DNA of 64,000 nucleotides from Brassica napus (taxonomy: Eukaryota > Streptophyta > Magnoliopsida > Brassicales > Brassicaceae), in assembly GCF_020379485.1 (NCBI RefSeq), contig NC_063448.1, forward strand, positions 20,607,726 through 20,671,725. The letters are read 5' to 3'. Under the pieces are notes generated by a model. The model did no database searches. It was not told the origin of the DNA and saw only the letters and a list, made by a program, of their open reading frames with translations. Shown here in pieces: positions 9,488 through 21,093 of this stretch (position 1 is the stretch's first letter; each line of letters begins with the position of its first letter). The position numbers and the translations under genes were made by a program.

Positions 9488-11511
9488 TGTAATACTCCGT
9501 CTAAAAAAAAAAAAAAAAGAAGAGAAGGCTCGGAATAGTATCGGCGGGAAGTGGAGTCATCGAAATTTGACTACAGTTTAATGATATGGTGCAATGTCAT
9601 TAAATGTAAGTCAATAGCTTAATTGGATAATTAAGCCACTTTTCAAAGAGTAGTGACCAATGAATGTGTAGTTTTGGTCACCAAATTTGGATTAGTTAAT
9701 CATGCTTAAAAGGAAAGAAGAGACAAAGAAATATTTTATATTTCTTATGGCTTGGTTGCATTCAACGTGTTTGATGGGAAGAAAAGGAGAATGAATCGTA
9801 TAGTCTTGCTTTGTCATCACCAGGTGTCTAAACAAGAAAGGAAGAAAATAAATAATATGCTTACTCATGCTTATGAGTATCACGTGGCCAACTTGGAAGC
9901 AAATGACTTTCCTGAGTCATTGTCTTGGAAACGTGGCCAAAGATGGGAGGGAGAGTGTGTGATACTTGTCACCACCTCATAGATCTTGTTTAACTATAAA
10001 AGGAAGGTCAACCTCTTCCATTTCCACACTTACGTGACCAAGAGAGAAGAGAGGAGAGCAAGAAGAGAAAAGAAATAAAGAGAAGAAAGAAAAGAAGAAA
10101 AGAAATAGAAAAAGAAAATAAATAATTTAAGGAGCTGTTTAGAGAGTTGCTTGGAGAAGCAAGACGTGTTACAAGATTGTGGGATTAACGGTACAGAATC
10201 AAGACGAAGATTGGAGGGGATAAAAAGGGTTTGGTCAGCTTCCGGAATCAGAAAGTCAAGCCACATCGCTTAATCACTGTGAGTCACGGTTAATTGTTTG
10301 TTAACGTGTTTTTAATGCAGATTCCTGACATCGGAGACGGTTTCCGAGCTAGGATTGTCGGACCGGTCTAGGTGTCAGTTTGTGGATCTGAGGCTTGAGA
10401 CGATGTCTGGGCTAAGTGGATAGCAAGACTAGTCTAAGCACCCAGATTATTGTGATTGTGTGATTATTATATGTTGTTATAGTGTGTACCTCGTGTTGGT
10501 ACTGTTGTATGAGAACCTCGTGGTGGTTCTAGTAGTAGTTTGCAGGTCATTGCTTCCTCAAATGGTACCACTAAGCCGGTCGTGGTCCGGAAAGTGGTGG
10601 GCTCGGTTTAACTTGGCTTGATCACCAAGGCCGAGTGTCACATGTGGATGTGACAGCCCCCAGCGAGTCCGATAGAGGACCGGGGCACGGCGATTCCGAT
10701 TGAGGACCGTGACCGGGCGATTCCCGAGCGCCTACGCCTGTGTGGTGTAATAGTGAAGGGATTGCCGGTGTCCCTTATGTGGAGGAAGAATGATTCTGTT
10801 GGGCCCTAGGAGTATATATATGGTTGATTGATGTGATGACACTCATAAAGAGTGTTTGAATTATTATGGTTTAATTGTTTACTGCTTAATCATTTAAAAT
10901 TTAATATTTGAATATTGATTTTTGAACTACCCGCCTTGCTTGTGTTTGGGGTTGGTTTAGAATGACGGGTAGTTGTATATGCTAGATAGGGAACCCTGGC
11001 TCACTGAGTGAAACTAGTTCACTCACTCCTCACATCTTTTTGCAGGTGACCAGTAGAGAGGACCGTAGCACTCGCGGAACTGTAGGAGCTGGTGTAGATT
11101 GATCATCTTTTGCTAAAGACTCGTTTTCAAGATATATGAATGTATGTTTTACTTTCGACTGCGTCCATGGACCCTATGTATAATATTTTGGTCTTGTGAA
11201 CTTCATGTATTATATATATGAAATAAAGTATGTTTTATATTCGTGACGTGTTGAATCTGATATTAGGTTAGTCCAACCTAACACAACTCTATTACTCGGT
11301 ACGGGTTGCAAAGCCTCAGGCCGAAGATTAGAGGAAACGAGTTTTGAATGGATATTCTGGGTTACAAAATTATGTTTTGTGACTTGGAAAGTCTATTCTA
11401 AACCCGTTGTGACACTTCTGGACTTGGCAGAGGAGGGTCGTTCGGGCATGTTCTTGTTTGATTGTTGCCCGGCTGACTGACCGATGTCTAAAACGGTTCG
11501 GGGGTGTTACA
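9488..11511 (+). repeat. 5' LTR of the Tekay-type element
   Basis: Begins TGTAATACTCCG and ends GGGGTGTTACA. A promoter-like stretch 'ctataaaaggaagg' lies near 9990-10005, followed by a purine-rich leader (about 10040-10130). Short ORFs inside the LTR recur in the 3' copy and look incidental. Confidence 0.95.
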
Positions 11512-11515
11512 GAGG

Positions 11516-11530
11516 TGGTATCAGAGCATG
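11516..11530 (+). other. Primer-binding site (tRNA-iMet)
   Basis: TGGTATCAGAGCATG, 4 bases after the 5' LTR, the PBS common in chromoviruses. Confidence 0.9.
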
Positions 11531-11666
11531 GTTTAGATCATGCGGTCATTCACGTGTTTTTCGTGTTTTATCGAGTCAAATGTGTCGCAAAAGATGTATT
11601 AGGAAACCAACAGAGTCCCGCTCTAATTAGTATTCTAAATAGGAATTCCTTGTTTGTGGATTGCAG

Positions 11667-13064
11667 ATGGCAAGGAGGGGAAGGAGTGATGGGGGACAGG
11701 ATTGGATGCTGGGTATAGACAGAGTCTCAAGAAGAAGGGTACTGGGATATGAATCCGAGGGGAGAGTGCAAACACCGCACCCTAACCAAGGATTCAGTGA
11801 AGAAAACGTAGGAAGAAACAACAATCTGTTTGGGCATGATCAAGAGATACCACCAGAAGAAAACTTTCCACCAAACCGTACTGTAAGGGGAAGACCAGAA
11901 ACAGATGATAGCGAGTCAAGTGTCCAAGGACCAAGACCAATTAGGCGGAACAACCCGATTGAACCAGAAGTTCATGATCAACCACAACAAGGAGAAGGAA
12001 TGGAGCACACTTTGAAGATGCTTCATGACGTGATAGCGAGGTCACTACAACAACCTCAAGTGCAACCTCAGCCACTCGTGCCACCACAACCTTCAGTTAG
12101 TACACTGATGTTACCATTGATAACTGCCATGAAGAATATGAAGACACCACATTTTGAAGGAGGTACAGATCCATTTCAAGCCGACCAGTGGCTTCGAATT
12201 ATGGAGAAAAACTTTGAGACCCTGACGTGTTCCGAAGAGTCTAAGAAGAAGATGGCAGTGTATTACTTAGACAAAGACGCAGCAGAATGGTGGGAGAGTA
12301 GGGATCGCCAAGTGGGAGATCTGGTCACCACTTGGGCGGCATTCAAAAAAGAATTTGAACGCAAATACTTTACTCCTGAATCCAAACGAAGGCTTCAACG
12401 CCAGTTTGCAAACTTAGTACAAGGAGATAAGACGGTTAGAGAATATGAATCTGAATTTATGCGACTGCGACGACACGTGCTACGAGGACAAGATGATGAG
12501 GAAACCATGATATCTAACTTTATGTTTGGTCTAAAACCAGAGTTAGAAAATAGACTGGCATTCGGGAACTACGAGAGTCTGACCGAGCTAGTGGAAAAGG
12601 CTGTGAATGTGGAGATTGGATTGGAAGCTGAGAAGGCGGTAACTAAGAAATCCAAGCAGCATCAAGAAGGAAAGTATGGTGGAAACCAAAGATCTTTTAA
12701 GGGTAAAGATAAGGAAAAGGAGTCGGGAGGGCCAAGTCGACGATCTCTGTTCACAGGGAAATGCTTTAACTGTGGCAAGATAGGCCATAAGTCAAGTGAA
12801 TGCTACGGGAAGAAACCTGGATCCTTTCAGTCAAACTCCTACAATCCTACATGTTTGACGTGTGGAAAGAAAGAGCACATCTCTACCCAGTGCAGCGTCA
12901 ACCGTCCTATCCCAGCTACGCCAATCACTGTCCATCCTCCTCCAGCTCCACCTGCAATCGCACCAGCGCCAAAAAGGCAAGCTATAGGAGGTAGAGTTTA
13001 CGCTTTAGAACTAGAGGATACTAAACCTCCAGGCCCATCTAAGGGTCCCATCACAGGTATTTAG
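11667..13064 (+). CDS. Tekay-type Gag
   Basis: ATG at 11667 (context gcagATGGC). A TTG two codons upstream also opens the frame but is not a likely start. About 465 residues. The acidic, Gln/Pro-rich N-terminus leads into the Retrotrans_gag core ('[20 protein letters not shown]', 'EWWESRDRQ', '[20 protein letters not shown]') at roughly residues 170-310, then two zinc knuckles, [14 protein letters not shown] near 12762-12803 and [14 protein letters not shown] near 12853-12894. It should form virus-like particles and bind RNA. The frame ends at TAG 13062-13064, six bases inside the proposed intron, so unspliced RNA gives Gag alone. Confidence 0.92.
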   Translation: MARRGRSDGGQDWMLGIDRVSRRRVLGYESEGRVQTPHPNQGFSEENVGRNNNLFGHDQEIPPEENFPPNRTVRGRPETDDSESSVQGPRPIRRNNPIEPEVHDQPQQGEGMEHTLKMLHDVIARSLQQPQVQPQPLVPPQPSVSTLMLPLITAMKNMKTPHFEGGTDPFQADQWLRIMEKNFETLTCSEESKKKMAVYYLDKDAAEWWESRDRQVGDLVTTWAAFKKEFERKYFTPESKRRLQRQFANLVQGDKTVREYESEFMRLRRHVLRGQDDEETMISNFMFGLKPELENRLAFGNYESLTELVEKAVNVEIGLEAEKAVTKKSKQHQEGKYGGNQRSFKGKDKEKESGGPSRRSLFTGKCFNCGKIGHKSSECYGKKPGSFQSNSYNPTCLTCGKKEHISTQCSVNRPIPATPITVHPPPAPPAIAPAPKRQAIGGRVYALELEDTKPPGPSKGPITGI

Positions 13065-13174
13065 ATTCTTTAACCTTACTAGATTGATTTTGTGTTGTGT
13101 GATTGCTTGTGATGGATTGGTTAATTTATGTTGGATAATTATTATGTTGTTGATATATATTGATGTTGTGGCAG
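13057..13174 (+). other. Putative spliceosomal intron between gag and pol
   Basis: The donor ACAG|GTATTT at 13056/13057 and acceptor TTGTGGCAG|G at 13174/13175 bound 118 bp of T-rich DNA, plant-intron-like in composition. Unspliced, gag (frame 0) stops at 13064 and pol is in frame +1. Removing 118 bp (1 mod 3) joins '...GPITG' to '[20 protein letters not shown]', the expected Gag-to-protease transition in Tekay elements. The join falls inside a codon (G|GA). Inferred from sequence only. Confidence 0.7.
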
Positions 13175-16100
13175 GAACTTTACATGTTGCGGGGCGTCCC
13201 ACACATGTATTGTTAGACTCCGGGGCAACACATAGTTTTGTGACCCCTGAGGTAGCTGCCGAGTTTGTGGGATCATTTGTGATTGACAGGATGGATGCGG
13301 CTGTAATGACTCCCTGAGACCAAACCCTCCAAGCAAAAGAATGCCTCAGAAGAGTTCCGTTAGTCATTTGCGAGAAGATGTTCTTGGCAGATTTGTTGGT
13401 GGTGCCCTTAAAAGGATATGAAGTTATCTTGGGCATGGATTGGTTATCAGGCTATCGGGCACAATTAGATTGTGGAAAAGGTCGTATTTCGTTCAAGGAG
13501 AACGGGCAACGACAAATGGTATTCTACGGGATCAGTCCAAGTAAGTATGTGTCTTTAGTAGCTGCCTTGAGAGTGGAAGATTTGCTCAAGGATGGAGAAG
13601 CGTATCTGGTAACAGTAACTGCTAGTGAAGGACCCGCTAGCAATGGAGTTGAAATTACAGATATTGCGGTAGTACAAGAGTTTGAGGATGTGTTTGCAGC
13701 GTTGAAAGAGTTACCTCCACCTCGGAGTAACCCTTTCACAATTTACTTGGAACCTGGAGCTAAGCCGATAGCAAAGACTCCCTACCGCATGGCACCTGCA
13801 GAGTTAGCAGAGTTGAAGAAACAACTTGAAGATTTAATGGAGAAAGGTTTCATAAGACCTAGCTCTTCACCATGGGGAGCTCCGGTCTTATTTGTTAAGA
13901 AGAAGGATGGTAGCATGCGGCTTTGCATTGATTATCGAGGAATCAACAATATCACCATCAAAGATAAGTATCCTCTTCCGAGGATAGACGAGTTGTTGGA
14001 TCAGCTAAGGGGAGCAAGTTGGTTTTCGAAGATCGACTTGGCGTCGGGCTATCATCAGATTCCGATTTCAGAAGGTGATGTCATGAAAACTGCGTTTAGA
14101 ACTCGTTATGGACAATATGAGTTCGTCGTAATGCCTTTTGGCCTTACTAATGCACCGGTGGCCTTCATGAGATTGATGAATGAAGTCTTCCACGATTATC
14201 TTGACAAGTTCGTGATAATCTTCATCGATGACATTTTAATATATTCCAAGACAGAGGTCGAACACAAAGCACACTTGAAGCTAGTGTTGGAACGGTTAAG
14301 AAACCAGAAGCTGTATGCCAAGTTCAGCAAGTGTTCTTTCTGGAAAAGAGAGATCGGGTTCTTGGGGCACCGTGTGTCTGGAGAAGGAGTTTCCGTAGAT
14401 TCGGAAAAGGTGAAAGCCATCGAGGAATGGCAAAGGCCATCAATGGTAACCGAGGTAAGAAGTTTCCTCGGGTTAGCCGGGTATTATCGAAAGTTCGTCA
14501 AGAACTTTTCTTCGATCGCTAAGCCCTTGACGAAGTTGACCGGAAAAGGAGTTCCGTTCATATGGGGAAAAGAAACAGATGAAGCATTTCAGAGACTGAA
14601 GAAAGCTTTGACCACAACACCAGTATTGGCATTACCTAAACAAGGTAAACCTTACACTGTGTACGCAGATGCTTCTAGGGTTGGGTTGGGTTGTGTGTTG
14701 ATGCAGGAAGGCAAAGTAATTTCTTATGCATCAAGGCAACTCAGGAAACATGAAGAGAACTACCCAACACACGATTTAGAAATGGCGGCAGTGGTGTTTG
14801 CGTTAAGGATTTGGAGATCTTACTTATATGGAGAAGTCGTGGAAGTATTCACAGATCATAAAAGTCTCAACTACTTGTTCACACAGCCTGATTTGAACCT
14901 CCGACAAAGGCGATGGATGGAGTTTGTGGCGGATTACGACCTGAAGATTCAATATCATCTAGGCAAAGCTAATGTAGTCGCAGATGCACTAAGTCGTAGA
15001 AAGTTGGCGTCCAATGTTGGAAAGGAAGTGGAAGCGTTATCGAATGAACTCAAGTTGATGACATTACGGGCAATTGAAGGAGAACCAAGTGAGCCTTTAG
15101 GCATGCGTGCCGTAAACCAAGCAGGTTTACTTGCACGGATCAGAAAAGAGCAAGAATGTGATGAAAAGCTAAAGAAAATCATCGAGGAAGTCAAGAATCA
15201 TGAAGGTGCAAACCCAAGTGGCTATCATGTGGCATCAGATGGTACACTTTTACTTAATGGAAGGATCTCAGTACCACATGGAGAAAGGCTACGAGATGAG
15301 ATTTTGAAGTCGGCGCATCATTCGTTACTCAGTATCCACCCCGGGAGTACGAAAATGTATCGAGATATCCGAAGGTATTATCATTGGCCGGGAATGAAGA
15401 AATCAGTGGCGCGATGGGTGGCTCAATGTCAAACTTGTCAACAAGTCAAAGTCGAGCATCAGATTCCAGGAGGGTTGTTACAAAGCTTACCAGTACCTCA
15501 GTGGAAATGGGATTCCATATCCATGGATTTCATCACTGGGTTACCCCCGGCTCGAGGTAGATCAAATAACACAATATGGGTGATTGTTGACAGACTGACG
15601 AAGGTGGCGCACTTGTTACCTATGAAGGAAACTGATAAGGTAGAAGTATTGGCAGAGATGTATGTGGACCAAATTGTAAGGTTGCATGGTGTGCCAACAG
15701 ATATAGTCTCAGATCGAGATCCTAGATTCACCTCAAATTTTTGGAAGGCGTTACAAGAAGCAGTGGGAACTAAGTTATTCATAAGCACTGCGTATCATCC
15801 CGAGACGGACGGCCAAACAGAAAGAACCATTCGCACCATAGAGGATATGATGCGGATGTGTATATTGGATTGGGCGGGAAGCTGGGAAAGGCATTTACCA
15901 TTAATCGAATTCTCCTACAACAACAGCTTTCATTCTAGCATAGGTATGGCACCATATGAGGCGCTTTATGGGAGGCCATGCAAAACACCTTTGTGCTGGA
16001 CCGAAGTTGGAGAAAGAAGAGAGTTCGGACCCGAAATTGTAGAAGAGACGACGAAAAAGTTGGAGATCATTCAAACCAATATGAAGAAAGCGCAGGATAG

Positions 16101-16602
16101 GCAAAAGAAGTACGCTGATCAATCAAGGCGAGAAGTGGTGTTCAGTATTGGTGATTGGGTTTATCTAAAGGTGTCAGCTCAGAAAGGAAAAGATCGATTC
16201 GGGAAAGTCGGGAAACTAACGGTAAGATTCATCGGACCTTATCAGATTATAGAACGAATCGGAGAGGTAGCTTATCGTCTCAACCTACCTGAAGAAATGA
16301 GGATACATCCGGTGTTTCATGTATCAATGCTACGGAAACATGTTCATGATCCCAAAGCTATTGAGATGGAGCAAATCGAAAACCTGCAAACAAACCTCAC
16401 TTATCCAGAGGGGCCGATCCGAGTAGGTGAACGTCGAATACGGAAACTAAAGAACCGAGAGATTCCTCAAGTCCAAGTCTTCTGGGGTAAGCGAAACCGT
16501 GTGGTCGTGACCTGGGAGGATGAGTCGAGATTCAAAGCATCGCATCCAGAGTTCTTCCATGAAGATGTAGTGATGGAAGAGGGGGATCCATCGAAACCAT
16601 AG
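13175..16602 (+). pseudogene. Tekay-type Pol (protease, RT, RNase H, integrase, chromodomain), one nonsense codon
   Basis: A single frame from 13175 to TAG 16600-16602 is broken only by TGA at 13315-13317 within the protease. Domains: retropepsin with DSGATHSF (about 13216) and '[11 protein letters not shown]' (about 13422); RT from about 13800, with FIDDIL (14221) as the catalytic YxDD equivalent; RNase H with 'VYADAS' (about 14660) and '[10 protein letters not shown]' (about 14770); integrase HHCC zinc finger (15310-15440), catalytic D in 'SMDFITG' (about 15520), D in 'SDRDPRF' (about 15710), E in 'DGQTERT' (about 15808); GPY module (about 16235); and a chromodomain-like end ('[19 protein letters not shown]') at 16425-16560. 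The TGA would stop this copy making full Pol unless read through. RT, RNase H and integrase motifs look intact. Confidence 0.9.
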
Positions 16603-16620
16603 AGAATTCGGGGACGAATT

Positions 16621-16638
16621 CTTATAAGGAGAGGAGGA
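16621..16638 (+). other. Polypurine tract of the Tekay-type element
   Basis: Purine-rich AAGGAGAGGAGGA directly before the 3' LTR at 16639, the usual plus-strand primer site. Confidence 0.8.
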
Positions 16639-18668
16639 TGTAATACTCCGTCTAAAAAAAAAAAAAAAAAAAAAAGAAGAGAAGGCTCGGAATAGTATCG
16701 GCGGGAAGTGGAGTCATCGAAATTTGACTACAGTTTAATGATATGGTGCAATGTCATTAAATGTAAGTCAATAGCTTAATTGGATAATTAAGCCACTTTT
16801 CAAAGAGTAGTGACCAATGAATGTGTAGTTTTGGTCACCAAATTTGGGTTAGTTAATCATGCTTAAAAGGAAAGAAGAGACAAAGAAATATTTTATATTT
16901 CTTATGGCTTGGTTGCATTCAACGTGTTTGATGGGAAGAAAAAGAGAATGAATCGTATAGTCTTGCTTTGTCATCACCAGGTGTCTAAACAAGAAAGGAA
17001 GAAAATAAATAATATGCTTACTCATGCTTATGAGTATCACGTGGCCAACTTGGAAGCAAATGACTTACCTGAGTCATTGTCTTGGAAACGTGGCCAAAGA
17101 TGGGAGGGAGAGTGTGTGATACTTGTCACCACCTCATAGATCTTGTTTAACTATAAAAGGAAGGTCAACCTCTTCCATTTCCACACTTACGTGACCAAGA
17201 GAGAAGAGAGGAGAGCAAGAAGAGAAAAGAAATAAAGAGAAGAAAAAAAAGAAGAAAAGAAATAGAAAAAGAAAATAAATAATTTAAGGAGCTGTTTAGA
17301 GAGTTGCTTGGAGAAGCAAGACGTGTTACAAGATTGCGGGATTAACGGTACAGAATCAAGACGAAGATTGGAGGGGATAAAAAGGGTTTGGTCAGCTTCC
17401 GGAATCAGAAAGTCAAGCCACATCGCTTAATCACTGTGAGTCACGGTTAATTGTTTGTTATCGTGTTTTTAATGCAGATTCCTGACATCGGAGACGGTTT
17501 CCGAGCTAGGATTGTCGGACCGGTCTAGGTGTCAGTTTGTGGATCCGAGGCTTGAGACGATGTCTGGGCTAAGTGGATAGCAATACTAGTCTAAGCACCC
17601 AGATTATTGTGATTGTGTGATTAGTATATGTTGTTATAGTGTGTACCTCGTGTTGGTACTGTTGTATGAGAACCTCGTGGTGGTTCTAGTAGTAGTTTGC
17701 AGGTCATTGCTTCCTCAAATGGTACCACTAAGCCGGTCGTGGTCCGGAAAGTGGTGGGCTCGGTTTAACTTGGCTTGATCACCAAGGCCGAGTGTCACAT
17801 GTGGATGTGACAGCCCCCGGCGAGTCCGATAGAGGACCGGGGCACGGCGATTCCGATTGAGGACCGTGACCGGGCGATTCCCGAGCGCCTACGCCTGTGT
17901 GGTGTAATAGTGAAGGGATTGCCGGTGTCCCTTATGTGGAGGAAGAATGATTCTGTTGGGCCCTAGGAGTATATATATGGTTGATTGATGTGATGACACT
18001 CATAAAGAGTGTTTGGATTATTATGGTTTAATTGTTTACTGCTTAATCATTTAAAATTTAATATTTGAATATTGATTGTTGAACTACCCGTCTTGCTTGT
18101 GTTTGGGGTTGGTTTAGAATGACGGGTAGTTGTATATGCTAGATAGGGAACCCTGGCTCACTGAGTGAAACTAGTTCACTCACTCCTCACATCCTTTTGC
18201 AGGTGACCAGTAGAGAGGACCGTAGCACTCGCGGAACTGTAGGAGCTGGTGTAGATTGATCATCTTTTGCTAAAGACTCGTTTTCAAGATATATGAATGT
18301 ATGTTTTACTTTCGACTGCGTCCATGGACCCTATGTATAATATTTTGGTCTTGTGAACTTCATGTATTATATATATGAAATAAAATATGTTTTATATTCG
18401 TGACGTGTTGAATCTGATATTAGGTTAGTCCAACCTAACACAACTCTATTACTCGGTACGGGTTGCAAAGCCTCAGGCCGAAGATTAGAGGAAACGAGTT
18501 TTGAATGGATATTCTGGGTTACAGAATTATGTTTTGTGACTTGGAAAGTCTATTCTAAACCCGTTGTGACACTTCTGAACTTGGCAGAGGAGGGTCGTTC
18601 GGGCATGTTCTTGTTTGATTGTTGCCCGGCTGATTGACCGATGTCTAAAACGGTTCGGGGGTGTTACA
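16639..18668 (+). repeat. 3' LTR of the Tekay-type element
   Basis: Same ends as the 5' copy (TGTAATACTCCG...GTGTTACA). It differs by about 19 scattered substitutions and a longer poly-A run near 16655. Confidence 0.95.
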
Positions 18669-20157
18669 TACCCTGTCATGTGAGCTTCGCTGATGGGAGT
18701 CATGTGATGGCTACCAAGAGTGGTAGCTAGTTTGCGGTTGTCGATGAAACTGACTTTGGAAAATGTTCTTTTTGTTCCAAATTTGAATTGTACTTTGTTG
18801 TCTGTGGCGAAATTGCTTAGACAGACTGGTTGTTTAGTCGTATTTGTAGATACATCTTGTATTTTGCAAGACCGTTTTACGAGGACTCTGATTGGAGCCG
18901 GTGAAGTCAAAGATGGTGTTTATGTTTATCGGGATGTCACAGTAGCGAGAGGACACAGAGTTAAAGCTTCAGAGGATCAGACTGTGTGGCATCGTTGTCT
19001 GGGCATCCTGCTTATGGTGTTTTGGGTTTTTTACCTTTTGTTTCGGGTGTTAAAGATGTTTTGAATAAGTTTGGTGGTTGTGACATTTGTTTTCAGTCCA
19101 AACAAACAAGAGAAATGTTCTCTGGAAGTCTTAGTAAAAGTTCTTCTTCTTTCGAGTACCATCTTGGAGCTGTCTCCTTTCTTACAATTGTAGATGACTT
19201 CTCCAGAGCGGTATGGATTCATCTCCTACTAGAGAAAAGCGAAGTAAGAACAGTTCTGCCGAACTTCATTGCGCTTGCAACTCGTCAGTTTGGCAAGACC
19301 GTTAAAACTGTGAGAAGTCATAATGGGACTGAGTTCATGTGCCTTTCCAAGTATTTTGCAGAAGCAGGGATCGTGCATCAGACTTCATGCATGGGGACAC
19401 CTCAACAAAACAGACGTGTGGAGAGAAAGCATCGCCACATTTTGAATGTTGCAAGATCGATTTTGTTTCAAGCTAATCTCCCTGTACGGTTTTGGGGAGA
19501 GAGTGTGTTGACGGCAGCTCATCTTATCAATAGAACGCCAACAAAGTTGCTCAAAGGTAAAACACCTTATGAATGTCAGTACGGGAAACCTCCTTCGTAT
19601 GATGATATCAAGATATTTGGGTGCTTGTGTTTTGCACACAAATCAAGGAGGGATAAGGATAAGTTTGGAGTACGCAGTGCAAGGTGTGTCTTCGTGGATA
19701 TCCTTTTGCAAAGAAAAGGTGGAAGTTGTATGATCTAGACAAGAATGAGTTCTTTGTCTCAAGGGATGTGGTGTTTGATGAGGAAGTATATCCATATGCT
19801 GAGAAGAAAGTAACATCTGCAACGCCAATTGTACCTCCAGTGGGGTGTGAGTTTTACGACGAGGCAGAGCAGCGTGAGTTGATAGTGGACAAGGAGAGAA
19901 GTTCTGGAGTTACTGACCAGATCGCAGTAAACAGTGAACAGATTGTGTCTGGCGTTACTGAGCAGATTACAGAAACGGTAGACAATGGAGTTGAGAAACA
20001 GAGTATTCAGGGGGAGAGTGAGGAACTCTTGGGTCGAGGCCATAGGAGATCGATCCCTTCAATCAAGCTGTGCGACTATGTTACTTATAATGCTCAGAAC
20101 CAACTCAACAAAGAAGGAAAGGATGCTGGTTCCTGATAAACATAACACCGTCGCCGG
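18669..20157 (+). pseudogene. Copia protease end and integrase, degraded
   Basis: Continues the element begun at 8100. Pieces in changing frames: 'SFADGSHVMATKSG' (18685 on), 'LENVLFVPNLNCTLLSVAKL' (18756 on), 'WHRCLGHPAYGVLGFLPF' across a frameshift, 'CDICFQSKQTRE' (19080), then integrase 'FLTIVDDFSRAVWI' (19180), 'VRSHNGTEF' (19310), 'GTPQQNRRVERKH' (19395) and 'LPVRFWGESVLTAAHLINRT' (19480). The segment holding the first catalytic Asp is deleted and the second is His (SHN in place of SDN), so the integrase is dead. Confidence 0.85.
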
Positions 20158-20853
20158 TAGGGGTGGGCACTTTACCCGATACCCGAAGCCGCACCCGAAC
20201 CCGACCCGAAAAACCCGAACCGAAATTCGAACCGAAGTAGAAAAATACCCGAACGGGTATTAAGTTAGGAAAGATTGGATATCTGAACCCGAACGGGTAA
20301 TATTCAAACCCGAATGGATATCCGAAGGTAACCGAACATATGTATAATTACCCTTATATTTCTAGTTTACATCTCTTATTTTTTTTAAAAATATTTATAT
20401 TGATGTTACACATACTTTAAGATCATAAGTATATATATAATTGTGGAGAAAATGATTTGATATTCATTTAAAATACATGTCAAACTTTTTGTTTCATGTA
20501 TTAACAAAAGTTACATTCAAAGATTAAAACAATACCCAAATTAATATCTATTTGTTTTTGAAATATTATCTTCAAACCTATTAATCATTCAATCTATAAA
20601 AAATAAAAAAACAGCTAAGTGAAATCTATATTTTTAAATACAATAAACTTAAAAAATGAAAAATTTATTTTTTTTTCTTTTAAAATCTAAATATCCGAAC
20701 CCGATTCAAAATAACCGAACCCGAATTAAAAATACCCGAATCCGACCCGAAGTACATAAATACCCGAACGGGTTCTCTATCTCTATACCGAAATACCCGA
20801 AAATCCGAAATATCCGACCCGAATCCGAACGGATATCCTAACGCCCACCCTTA
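20158..20853. mobile_element. hAT-type non-autonomous element (696 bp)
   Basis: Flanked by a perfect 8-bp duplication GTCGCCGG (20150-20157 and 20854-20861). Termini TAGGGGTGGGCA and CGCCCACCCTTA form an imperfect inverted repeat. Subterminal arrays of CCCGAA/CCGAAC motifs occupy 20178-20330 and 20695-20830; the AT-rich centre has no transposase. An 8-bp TSD with TAGGG-type ends indicates the hAT superfamily. Confidence 0.9.
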
Positions 20854-20861
20854 GTCGCCGG

Positions 20862-21088
20862 TCTGCAGTCAGAGACCTCTACGGAATGGTCAGGTAAGAA
20901 ACACTCTTTGTATCCTATCACAGATTATGTGACTGATGATTTCTTCTCAGACCACCATCAAGCATTTGTTGCAGCGGTTAGTGCTGGTGTAATACTGAGA
21001 AGTTACTAAGAAGAGTTTGGTGATAAGAGATGGAACAAATCAGTGAAAGGAGAAGTAACTTTCTTTCAAGTCAATCTTTTGTCTTTCA
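20862..21088 (+). pseudogene. Copia RT N-terminal remnant fused to 3' LTR tail
   Basis: Contains 'SDHHQAFVAAVSAGVI' and 'GDKRWNKSVKGEVTF', the start of the copia RT region, then switches within 'aagtaactttctttcaag' into the last ~35 bp of the LTR, ending CTTTCA at 21088. The switch point shares a short match (aagtaa) with the LTR, consistent with a microhomology-mediated deletion of about 2 kb or more. Confidence 0.75.
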
Positions 21089-21093
21089 TTAAT

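Larger units (their letters stand above)
9488..18668 (+). mobile_element. Tekay-type Ty3/gypsy chromovirus, nearly intact
   Basis: 9,181 bp with 2.02-2.03-kb LTRs (9488-11511 and 16639-18668), TSD taccc (9483-9487 and 18669-18673), tRNA-iMet PBS, gag, pol with a C-terminal chromodomain and a purine-rich PPT. It is inserted in the protease of the copia element. I counted roughly 19 substitutions by eye between LTRs (about 0.9%) plus poly-A length differences, i.e. a few hundred thousand years at the commonly used 1.3e-8 per site per year. The only coding defects seen are one TGA in the protease and the need to remove a 118-bp intron-like segment between gag and pol. Confidence 0.95.
8100..21088 (+). 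mobile_element. Broken Ty1/copia element hosting two nested insertions
   Basis: Bounded by a perfect 5-bp TSD ttaat (8095-8099 and 21089-21093). Segments: 5' LTR 8100-8254, PBS 8255-8267, gag and start of protease 8319-9487, [Tekay-type insertion 9488-18668], rest of protease and integrase 18669-20157, [hAT MITE 20158-20853], start of the RT region 20862-~21050, and the last ~35 bp of a 3' LTR to 21088. Most of RT, all RNase H and most of the 3' LTR are lost. Stops and frameshifts are scattered through gag and pol. Confidence 0.9.

Noticed and set aside
9692..10266. Short minus-strand ORFs repeated at 16849-17423
   Set aside because: They lie within the Tekay-type LTRs and recur only because the LTRs are copies; low-complexity translation, no family match.
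13011..13436. 141-codon minus-strand ORF across the gag-pol junction
   Set aside because: Antisense to the protease; the plus frame carries the DSG motif and continuous homology.
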